Below are positions 7,484 to 14,050 of a DNA stretch of 19,982 nt, one piece after another (the first letter of the stretch is position 1; every line of letters starts with the position of its first letter). Both the position numbers and the translations under genes were made by a program. The notes below the pieces were generated by a model. That model had not been told where the DNA came from, did not search any database, and saw only the letters and a list, made by a program, of their open reading frames with translations. The DNA lies in NCBI GenBank assembly GCA_025774205.1, contig JALGWK010000001.1:1-19982 (forward strand), read 5' to 3'. Source of the DNA: a bacterium (GTDB lineage Bacteria; Blakebacterota; Blakebacteria; Blakebacterales; Blakebacteraceae).

Positions 7484-8338
7484 CTACACCTCCAGGAACT
7501 GCTTGATACTGACCTGACTGCCGATGCCGCCCAGGGCTGCGCCCATGATCATGATGGCCCCGCTGACTCCGGAGGGCAGGAACACCAGCCCCGCCAGATT
7601 CGGCAGAACCCAGCCGTAGATGCCGTAGAGGATGAGAAGCGCGAATCCCGACCCGGCCGCTCCCTGGAGGGTCCCCTCGATAAAGAAAGGCAGCTTCACG
7701 AAGCCATCGGTCGCTCCTACCAGTTTCATGATCTCGATGGCATCACGGCGGGCCCACACGGTGAGTTTTACCGTGTTGCTGATGACGAACACACTGGCAA
7801 GACTCACCACCAGACCGATCAGTATGCTCAGAGCAGTCAGGGCCAGGATCAGCCGGTCGAGACGATCGGCCCAGCTGCGCCCCCATACCACCTCATCGAT
7901 CCCGTCCATGGGTATGACCCGTTGTGCCACCGCCTCCGCGCCGCTTCCGGTCCGCTGGTCCTCAACCAGAGTGATGAGCAGCGAGGCCGGCAGAGGATTC
8001 TCCGAAAGGAGCGCCAGCAGGGTGTCACCGTATTGCGCGGCGAATCGTTCACGAGCCTGATCCTTCGAGATGAACCGTACTGACTCGACCCCGGGGATCA
8101 CGGCGATCTCGGCCCGGAGGAAGAGGAGGGCTTCCCCTTCCACCCCGTCGTCGAGATAGGCCTCGACATCGACCCGGGCCTTCACTTCCTGAAGTGCCTC
8201 CCTGACGTTGTAGGTGACCACCAGGAAGAGACCGAACACCATCAGCGAAAGGGCGATGGTTCCCACGGCCACGGTCGTCATCAGGGGAACCCGCCGCATC
8301 GAACGGAATGCCTCCACGATGGCGTATCCGAGTTTCAC
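7484..8338 (-). CDS. ftsX: Cell division protein FtsX
   Basis: Membrane subunit of the FtsEX type VII ABC system, which passes ATP hydrolysis in the cytoplasm to periplasmic murein hydrolase activators at the septum. The 284 aa have the FtsX layout. A cytoplasmic N-terminal helix with MRRVPLMTT is followed by TM1 (about 22-44). An extracytoplasmic domain (about 45-160) contains the family-typical VDVEAYLDD, FISKDQARERF and NPLPASLLI. TM2 (163-187), TM3 (228-248) and TM4 (257-275) follow, with the cytoplasmic loop WARRDAIEIMKLVGAT (195-210) that couples to FtsE. The start is GTG 8338, overlapping the ftsE TGA (GTGA). No strong ribosome site is seen, so coupling is likely. The assignment is firm. 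Confidence 0.97.
   Translation of the reverse strand: MKLGYAIVEAFRSMRRVPLMTTVAVGTIALSLMVFGLFLVVTYNVREALQEVKARVDVEAYLDDGVEGEALLFLRAEIAVIPGVESVRFISKDQARERFAAQYGDTLLALLSENPLPASLLITLVEDQRTGSGAEAVAQRVIPMDGIDEVVWGRSWADRLDRLILALTALSILIGLVVSLASVFVISNTVKLTVWARRDAIEIMKLVGATDGFVKLPFFIEGTLQGAAGSGFALLILYGIYGWVLPNLAGLVFLPSGVSGAIMIMGAALGGIGSQVSIKQFLEV
7488..7493 (-). promoter_or_regulatory. Ribosome binding site of the envC-like gene
   Basis: GGAGGT, a perfect anti-16S match, lies inside the final codons of ftsX, 5 bases before the GTG at 7482. It supports the GTG start and suggests strong translation relative to neighbours with weak sites. Confidence 0.7.
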
Positions 8339-9012
8339 TCCGACCCGCTTTCGATATCACCAGTCAACCGACCATCAGCAAGATGGACCCGTCGTATCCT
8401 CATGTTTTCGATCAATCCGAGATTATGGGTCGCCATGAGGACGGCAGTACCCTGGTAATTCACCTGCTGGAAGAGCTCTGTGATGCCCTGCCCGACCTCG
8501 ATGTCGAGATTTCCTGTCGGTTCATCGGCCAGCAGCAGGATCGGTTCGTTCACCAGCGCCCGCGCGAGCGCCACCCGCTGCTGCTCACCACCGGAGAGTT
8601 CGCGCGGGAAGGCGTCCCGCTTGTGCCCGAGCCCCACTCTGGTCAGGGCCCGTGTGACGCGTTTCCGCACTTCACGCCGAGGGGTGCCGGTGACATGGAG
8701 CGCGAATGAAACGTTCTCGTAAGCGGTCCGCTCCCGAAGCAGTTTGAAATCCTGGAAGAGAACCCCGATCTTCCGGCGGAGGGCGGGGATCTCCCGTCGT
8801 CTGATCCGCTCGGATGAATACCCCTCAACGATCACCTGCCCCCGGTCGGGACGCTCCTCCATGTAGATCAAACGCATCAATGTGGATTTGCCCGATCCGG
8901 TCCGACCGGTCAGACATACGAACTCTCCCCTGTCGATCTCCAGGGAGATATCGTCCAGGACCGCCAGGGCCTCGTATCTCTTCGAGACGTTATAGATCTG
9001 CAGCAGGGACAT
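8335..9012 (-). CDS. ftsE: Cell division ATP-binding protein FtsE
   Basis: ABC ATPase of 225 aa, the partner of FtsX at the division site. All nucleotide-binding motifs are intact: Walker [10 protein letters not shown] (36-44), Q-loop VLFQDFKLL (84-92), signature LSGGEQQR (139-146), Walker [14 protein letters not shown] (158-170) and H-loop ATHN (194-197). EPTGNLD and FQDFKLL are characteristic of FtsE against the related LolD and MacB-type ATPases, and the following gene is a clear ftsX. The start is ATG 9012. No good ribosome site precedes it, but its first base overlaps the last base of the TAA of the possible small ORF (TAATG), which could supply coupling. Confidence 0.97.
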   Translation of the reverse strand: MSLLQIYNVSKRYEALAVLDDISLEIDRGEFVCLTGRTGSGKSTLMRLIYMEERPDRGQVIVEGYSSERIRRREIPALRRKIGVLFQDFKLLRERTAYENVSFALHVTGTPRREVRKRVTRALTRVGLGHKRDAFPRELSGGEQQRVALARALVNEPILLLADEPTGNLDIEVGQGITELFQQVNYQGTAVLMATHNLGLIENMRIRRVHLADGRLTGDIESGSE

Positions 9013-9104
9013 TATCGCGCGTCGCGTTCCATTCCGGTGGATCGCACCATGCTGGGGTCGGTGTATTCAAATGAAACCCGGTGCCCGACACGAACGCCGC
9101 TCAA
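9012..9104 (-). CDS. Possible 30-residue small protein between pdxA and ftsE
   Basis: A short frame fills the spacer between pdxA and ftsE almost exactly. Its TTG start (9104-9102) overlaps the pdxA TGA as TTGA, the same arrangement as at rdgB. Its TAA (9014-9012) overlaps the ftsE ATG as TAATG. The predicted peptide begins SGVRVGHRVSFEYTDPSM and ends with an Arg-rich tail. It has no membrane segment or signal peptide and resembles nothing I can name. A GGAGG lies about 13 bases before the TTG, which is rather far. A 30-codon open frame can arise by chance in GC-rich DNA, so the evidence is mainly the stop/start overlaps at both ends. It could equally be an untranslated leader of ftsE. Confidence 0.3.
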   Translation of the reverse strand: MSGVRVGHRVSFEYTDPSMVRSTGMERDAR

Positions 9105-10090
9105 CGGGCCGCTTCGGCCTCCAGGAGGTGTTCAGCCATTCGCGCGGCCGCAAGCATGGCGGCCGGGGAGGCCGTACCGGTACCGGCGATATCGTAGGCG
9201 GTACCATGATCGGGTGAGGTCCTGACCACCGGCAGACCGAGGGTCACATTCACTCCCGCGCCTGCCGCTTCCATCTTGACCGGGATCAACCCCTGGTCGT
9301 GGTAAGAGGCCATGACCGCGTCAAAATCCTTCCATCGCCGGTGACCGAAGAAGGCGTCGGCACTGAACGGTCCCGAAACATTGATCCCCGCCTCGCGAGC
9401 AGTCAGCAGGGCAGGTTCGAGAAGATCACGTTCTTCCGCCCCTCTCTCTCCGTCGATCCCTCCGTGAGGGTTGAGAGCCAGCAGGGCGATCGAGGGATCA
9501 ACGATCCCGAAGTGTCCGCTGAGTCCCGCGGCCAGGACACCGAGACGATCGGTTATCCCCACCCGGGTCAGGCTTCCCGCGACACGGCTGAGGGGCAGGT
9601 GGGTACTCAACAGGGCTACCCGCAGAAAACCGCCCACCAGCATCATCACCGGGGTTTCCACCTTGAAACGATCCGCGAACCATTCGGTGTGCCCGGGGAC
9701 CTCCAGACCGACTTCATACAGACCGCGCTTATTGACCGGACCGGTCACGACCGCCATGGACCGCGGATCCGATTCGAGCAATACCGCGGCGGTCTCCAGG
9801 CAGGCGAGCGCAAGCCTCGCTCCATCGGTCGTCGATCTGCCCGCGAAAAGGATCTCCCCGAGAGGCTCCTCCAGCGTCACCTGATCGGGTGAGACGATTT
9901 CCACCGCAAGATCTGCCGGAGAGGGGAGATCGAGCCGATCCGCAGCCATCTCCCAGAGTTGTTGAGGACCGATGAGGGTGATCGTTCCCGGTCTCTCCCC
10001 TGCCAGGCTGGCAACAGCCTTGAGGACGACTTCCGGACCGATGCCGGCGGGATCACCGGGGGTGAAGAGAAGTCGCGGAGACCGGTCCAT
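9101..10090 (-). CDS. pdxA: 4-hydroxythreonine-4-phosphate dehydrogenase PdxA
   Basis: PdxA oxidises 4-phosphohydroxy-L-threonine with NAD in the DXP-dependent pathway to pyridoxal phosphate. The 329 aa match family length. Visible are GDPAGIGPE (12-20), VVTGPVNK (114-121), GHTE (133-136), STHLPL (162-167), LNPHGG (206-211), SGPFSADAFF (239-248), YHDQGLIPVK (263-272) and the TSPDHGTAYDIAG end motif (291-303). The three metal-binding histidines correspond to H164, H209 and H264 (166, 211 and 266 in E. coli). The segment after NPH reads GGIDGERGAEE, not the more usual AGEGG..G.EE. The start is ATG 10090, one base after the surA stop (TGAGATG). The surA-pdxA neighbourhood is the same as in enterobacteria. 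Confidence 0.98.
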   Translation of the reverse strand: MDRSPRLLFTPGDPAGIGPEVVLKAVASLAGERPGTITLIGPQQLWEMAADRLDLPSPADLAVEIVSPDQVTLEEPLGEILFAGRSTTDGARLALACLETAAVLLESDPRSMAVVTGPVNKRGLYEVGLEVPGHTEWFADRFKVETPVMMLVGGFLRVALLSTHLPLSRVAGSLTRVGITDRLGVLAAGLSGHFGIVDPSIALLALNPHGGIDGERGAEERDLLEPALLTAREAGINVSGPFSADAFFGHRRWKDFDAVMASYHDQGLIPVKMEAAGAGVNVTLGLPVVRTSPDHGTAYDIAGTGTASPAAMLAAARMAEHLLEAEAAR

Positions 10091-10091
10091 C

Positions 10092-11423
10092 TCATGGACC
10101 TGGTTTGATCTCGATATAGGTTCGGGAACGCAGGTCGCTCAGCCAATTACCGGCCGCCTCCTGTCGCTCGATGCTGTGAATATAGAACTGAACCGTTGAG
10201 AAATCGTACTGGAGAACCAATGTCACGCTCTCCACATCGACTGCCAGCAGCTGGAGGATATTGATCCCGTCGTCGACTTCGAGCGGCTCGGTCCAGGCAC
10301 CCGGCTCGATCGCTTCCAGGGCCTGGTACCACTCGGCGGGTATCCCCGTGTTCGGGCTGAACCCCTTCGGCAGGAGAGCGTAATACGCCTGCCGGTTCTG
10401 CGCCGACTCGGCGTCGCTGAAGTGGACCGCAACCGCTTCGAACTCTTCACCCGCCTCGAGCGCGCTCTCGATCATCCCGATCGTGTCGGCGAGTGCTTCC
10501 CTGATCCCGACTCCCGCCAGGAGGATGTGACGGGCATGCGCGTTGGTGCTGTCGCGCGAGATCACCTCTACCAGGTGCCAGCCGAACTGGGTCTGGATCG
10601 GTGCGGAGACCTCCCCGATCGGAAGGCTCCAGACCGCGTCATCGATGCTCGGCACGAAGTTGCCCCGCGGCGCACTTCCCAGATCTCCCCCGAGTGGACG
10701 ACTGCCGGGATCGGCCGAATGTTCGCGGGCGATGGCGGCAAAATCCTCTCCATCCTCAACTATCAGGCGACGCAGATCCTCGATCATCCTCTTCGCGATG
10801 GCCTCGGTGTCCAGATCCTCCGGCTTCTTCAGGAAGATGTGCCTGATGATCATGAGTTCATCAGCGGTCTCCAGGAGGAATTCCTCGCCCCGTCTCCGAG
10901 AGACCTGGCCGGGCCGCCAGTCCAGCTTCTGTGTGAACATGATGTTCTGCAGGAGTTCCATCTCCGCGATCGATTGTCGACGCCTTCTGAGTTCCTGTTC
11001 AGTGATCCCTTCGGCCAGGAGCTGCTGCCGGAAATTGGCCTCGCTGCCCAGGTTGGTCTTGATCGTATTGATCCATTCGTCGATCGCTGTTTCCACTTCA
11101 CTGCGGGAAACGATAACCGAATCGATGCGGGCCTGTTCGACGATCACCGACCGATCGATCAGCCGATCGAGGATGGTGGCGTACAACTGATCTCGTTGCT
11201 CTTCACTGAGTGAACTCTCGTCCAGCCCCTGGCCCCCCAGCTCCAGCTGGAACTGCAGGTAGACCTCGCTCTTCAGAATGATCTCTTCGCCCACGATGGC
11301 GGCGATGCCATCGATCTCCTGCACCTCCTGCACCTCCTGGGCCCCGGTAGGACCGACAGGCACACCGGCGGTCACCAGCAGGATGAGCGTGAAGAGGAGA
11401 CCGGAACAGGTTGGTGATCTCAT
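10092..11423 (-). CDS. surA: SurA-like periplasmic chaperone / peptidyl-prolyl isomerase
   Basis: Exported foldase of 443 aa. The signal peptide is about 1-28 (hydrophobic LLFTLILLVTAG, cleavage probably after GA). The SurA N-terminal chaperone domain follows (about 37-165, starting DGIAAIVGEEIILKSEV). The first parvulin domain (about 190-290) is well preserved: RHIFLKK, FAAIAREHSADPGSRPLGGDLGS, and F-G-W-H-L-V-E-V at 280-287. The second parvulin-like domain (about 296-395) starts HARHILLAG but is degenerate in its core. The family assists outer-membrane protein folding. The start is ATG 11423, with GGGGGAG 7 bases upstream, overlapping the stop of the preceding lipoprotein gene (ATGA). pdxA follows after one base. 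A Gln-Glu-Val repeat sits directly behind the signal peptide. Function as an OMP chaperone is inferred from domains and synteny. Confidence 0.93.
   Translation of the reverse strand: MRSPTCSGLLFTLILLVTAGVPVGPTGAQEVQEVQEIDGIAAIVGEEIILKSEVYLQFQLELGGQGLDESSLSEEQRDQLYATILDRLIDRSVIVEQARIDSVIVSRSEVETAIDEWINTIKTNLGSEANFRQQLLAEGITEQELRRRRQSIAEMELLQNIMFTQKLDWRPGQVSRRRGEEFLLETADELMIIRHIFLKKPEDLDTEAIAKRMIEDLRRLIVEDGEDFAAIAREHSADPGSRPLGGDLGSAPRGNFVPSIDDAVWSLPIGEVSAPIQTQFGWHLVEVISRDSTNAHARHILLAGVGIREALADTIGMIESALEAGEEFEAVAVHFSDAESAQNRQAYYALLPKGFSPNTGIPAEWYQALEAIEPGAWTEPLEVDDGINILQLLAVDVESVTLVLQYDFSTVQFYIHSIERQEAAGNWLSDLRSRTYIEIKPGP
11316..11339 (-). repeat. 9-base tandem repeat (2.7 copies) inside surA
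   Basis: The unit ctcctgcac on the plus strand is repeated perfectly from 11316 to 11339. On the coding strand it gives GTGCAGGAG units and encodes the Gln-Glu-Val repeat at residues 29-37 of the SurA-like protein, at the mature N terminus. The coding strand also contains two AGGAGGTG blocks resembling ribosome binding sites. Confidence 0.85.
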
Positions 11424-12289
11424 TGATCAGCTCCCCCGCCGAGCAGAACGAGTCCGGCTTCGGCATTGATCGAGACACTCGATTGCTCAAGGAGACGCCG
11501 GAGCAGTTCCTCGAGTTTCATCTCCCACAGATCGGAGGTCTGGCGCATGATGATCTCGTTCCTGACCTCTTCCAGGGTGCGCACGGTCTCGGCATCCTTC
11601 CGATCCAGGATATTCACGAGAGCGTAATCGTTACCGGTTCGGATAAGGTCACTGAGGTTGCTCCTGGTCAGCGCGAACACCGCGTCCCCCAGGTCATCAC
11701 CGAGTTCCCCCCGGGTGAGATAGCCCTGAACCAGGTCGGCTGTCACACTCCCGAAAGATGTGTCCGCGGCGATCTCGGCAAAGGAACGGCCTTCTACGGC
11801 CGCGCGTCGCGCCGCTTCACCATCCGCCGACTCATCGAACCAGAGGATCTCGACGGATACCTCATTTTCGGTTCGCTTGAACGTATCCAGGTTGTTCTGA
11901 TAGAAATCAGCGATCTGGTTCTCGGCTATGAAGGGACGCAGGTCGAGTTCGTCTTCAAGGAAGATATCCACCAGTATCCCGCGCCGCGCTTCCTCGATCC
12001 GTTGTGCCACACGATCATCCCGCCCGTAACCCATCGAGACTGCGGCCTGGAAGAGCAGTTCCTCCCTGACCCACTGGTTGATGTATTCGAGCAGATCATC
12101 CCGGGTGGAGTTGCGCATGGTCTCGGCCGGGATGGTATCCCTGAGGTCTTCGACTGTGAGGGTGGCATTACCGACCTGCGCGATGACGGGCGCCGGGTCG
12201 GAACGATCGCATCCGGCGGCAAGGACGGCCCCGATCGATACCGCCACGAGGGCCAGGAAGCGGTAGATCGCATGCGGGTGTCTGCTCAT
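11420..12289 (-). CDS. SurA/PpiC-like lipoprotein foldase (parvulin domain degenerate)
   Basis: Predicted lipoprotein of 289 aa. The hydrophobic signal (about 9-26) ends in the lipobox LAAG-C27, followed by Asp at +2. After it comes a SurA-like N-terminal helical chaperone domain (about 35-130, VIAQVGNATLTVEDLRD then a long helical section with FYQNNLDTF). A parvulin-like region (about 135-235) recalls the rotamase order (FAEIAADTSFGSV, GDAVFALTRSNLSDLI, DYALVNILDRKDA) but lacks the typical H-I-L opening and the G-x-H active-site strand. A chaperone role without much isomerase activity is therefore likely. The C-terminal helix is charged (residues 245-270). The start is ATG 12289, overlapping the stop of the previous foldase gene (ATGA); the surA-like gene overlaps its end. 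It is probably a paralogue of its two neighbours. I give no gene symbol because the exact subfamily is uncertain. Confidence 0.85.
   Translation of the reverse strand: MSRHPHAIYRFLALVAVSIGAVLAAGCDRSDPAPVIAQVGNATLTVEDLRDTIPAETMRNSTRDDLLEYINQWVREELLFQAAVSMGYGRDDRVAQRIEEARRGILVDIFLEDELDLRPFIAENQIADFYQNNLDTFKRTENEVSVEILWFDESADGEAARRAAVEGRSFAEIAADTSFGSVTADLVQGYLTRGELGDDLGDAVFALTRSNLSDLIRTGNDYALVNILDRKDAETVRTLEEVRNEIIMRQTSDLWEMKLEELLRRLLEQSSVSINAEAGLVLLGGGADQ
11431..11437 (-). promoter_or_regulatory. Ribosome binding site of the surA-like gene
   Basis: GGGGGAG on the minus strand, 7 bases upstream of ATG 11423, lies within the final codons of the preceding lipoprotein gene. It supports the ATGA-overlap start. 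Confidence 0.6.
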
Positions 12290-14049
12290 GGACGCAACCC
12301 CGGATCAGCGGCCGGAACCACGGCCGTCGAGTCCCCCTGAGTCGAGGCTGCGCTGACCTGCGCGGCATACTCCCTCAGACGATCGAAATCCTTCCATATC
12401 CGGGCCCGCCGCCACTCCTGCTCCACAAACCGATCCACAATTGCTGTCCGTTCCTCCTGGTACATACTCTCGGCGAGGTTCTCCTCGATGTCCTCCAACA
12501 CAAGCCGTTGGGTGGGCTGTATGTTCGTTACCTTGAACACGCTGAATCCCAGGGGTGTTTCCACAATCGGTCCGATCTCCTCCAGTCCGGTCTCGAAGAC
12601 CGCCTCACCGAGAGCCCCGAATTCCTCTCTCGTGATGGGAGCGAAACGACCGAGATTCTGTCTGAAATCAGGGCGGATCGTTCGTTCGTTGGCGATCACC
12701 TCAATGTTGCGGCCGGCCACGACCTGGGCCAGGACCTCCTCGGCTTCCTCACGGGTCGCAACCAGAACCTCGATCAGGCGACGCCGTTCGGGGAGATTGA
12801 ATTGCTCCTGGTGATCATTGTAATAGGCGACCAGCTCCGCATGCGTCAGCCGGCGGACACCGAGCCGGAGTTTAAGAACCTGTTCGGCATAGAGGGCGGT
12901 TTCGATGAATCCCTTCCTCCGTTGGTGGAAGGCAGGATGTTCATCGTATTTATTATGGCGGGCGTATTTTGCGACCCGGTCACTGATCACCCAGCCCAGG
13001 ACCCGGTCCCGCCAGTCCTCGTAGGTCTCGGCGTTGTCACGGGCAGACGAGGTCAACATCTCCAGTTCAAGCAGCAGCATCTCTGCCGTCCAGGGATCGT
13101 CTTCCGATCTGACCACCACCCGATCCAAATCCTCAGGGGTGAGGTTTGGAATCGGATTCACATTCCGGTTGGTGTTGAAGGAAACCGTGATCTGGTCGAG
13201 CAGCCACCGGAACTGATCCTCGTCCAGGTGGTACCCACCCTCTTCCCAGAACCGGTTGACCATCTCCTGTTCCAGCTCGGCCGCCTGCTTGCCCGATAGA
13301 TGCGCGAAAGCTGCCTGCCACTCCTCCGCCGGAGTACCCTTCGGACGCGGCTGCTCGTCCAGCACCTTGATGAAATGATATTCATTTTCCACCTTGATCG
13401 GCCCCTGCCAGGTTCCGACCGGGATCGAGTAGGCGATCTCCTGCAGGTCTCCATACACCCCGAATGGGCCCTCATCCCATACCAGCCAATCGAGGTCACC
13501 CTTGTGGACCGAGACATCAGTGTCTACGGAATACTGCAGCGCCACGGAATCCCATTCCCTGCCTTCGGTCAGCATGGTTGCCACCTGGTTCGCGGCAGCC
13601 GGGCTGAGGGTAATGATATGCTGGAAATGTCGCATGGTGTCGGCCAGGGCCAGGTAGGTTTCAACACTGGCATTATCGATGTCGATTATGCCGTCGATTT
13701 CGTACAGCTTGACCAGCTGGTTGAGGAGGGTGGTCTCGAGCCTTTTGAGTCGACGCAGGTACATTGGATCCTGCAGAAAACCGTCATTACGGGCCTGTTC
13801 CTGAATGAGAGAGTACCTGATCATATCATCCAGGCGCGCTTCCATGGTCTCGTATTCCTCCTCGGCGGTCCGGAACGGAGATAGTGGCGGCGAATAGTAT
13901 TCCTGGAACCTCTCCATGGTGATCTCGACGCCGTCGACCCGGGCGATCACTCCCCCGCTGTCATCCCGGTTGCCTCCACACCCTGTTATTCCAATCACGA
14001 TCATGGTCCCGGCGATCACCGCCGCTGGGCAACGTCCCGACCTCTGCAT
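12286..14049 (-). CDS. Large SurA/PpiC-like lipoprotein with two parvulin-type domains
   Basis: Predicted lipoprotein foldase of 587 aa. I chose ATG 14049, one base after the mfd TGA (TGATATG), because it gives a compact signal with lipobox ITG-C24 followed by Gly-Gly. A start six codons upstream (14067) is also open but lacks a better ribosome site. The N-terminal SurA-like region begins GGVIARVDGVEITMERFQEYY (about 32-52). A first parvulin-like domain follows at about 135-235 (HFQHIITLSPAAANQV..GREWDSVALQYSVD, later EYHFIKVLDEQ). Next is a long mostly helical linker (240-415), then a second parvulin-like domain (about 420-520) ending TPLGFSVFKVTNIQP. The last 25 residues are low-complexity Ala/Thr/Pro. 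Both rotamase domains are divergent. It belongs with the two foldases that follow it. Substrates are unknown. Confidence 0.87.
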   Translation of the reverse strand: MQRSGRCPAAVIAGTMIVIGITGCGGNRDDSGGVIARVDGVEITMERFQEYYSPPLSPFRTAEEEYETMEARLDDMIRYSLIQEQARNDGFLQDPMYLRRLKRLETTLLNQLVKLYEIDGIIDIDNASVETYLALADTMRHFQHIITLSPAAANQVATMLTEGREWDSVALQYSVDTDVSVHKGDLDWLVWDEGPFGVYGDLQEIAYSIPVGTWQGPIKVENEYHFIKVLDEQPRPKGTPAEEWQAAFAHLSGKQAAELEQEMVNRFWEEGGYHLDEDQFRWLLDQITVSFNTNRNVNPIPNLTPEDLDRVVVRSEDDPWTAEMLLLELEMLTSSARDNAETYEDWRDRVLGWVISDRVAKYARHNKYDEHPAFHQRRKGFIETALYAEQVLKLRLGVRRLTHAELVAYYNDHQEQFNLPERRRLIEVLVATREEAEEVLAQVVAGRNIEVIANERTIRPDFRQNLGRFAPITREEFGALGEAVFETGLEEIGPIVETPLGFSVFKVTNIQPTQRLVLEDIEENLAESMYQEERTAIVDRFVEQEWRRARIWKDFDRLREYAAQVSAASTQGDSTAVVPAADPGLRP

Positions 14050-14050
14050 A

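Noticed and set aside
8335-9012. LolD or MacB-type ATPase in place of FtsE
   Set aside because: The following gene has the full FtsX layout, and the Q-loop and Walker B context are of FtsE type.
11411-12340. Plus-strand open frame of 309 codons
   Set aside because: Antisense shadow of the 289-residue lipoprotein gene; composition mirrors the real gene.
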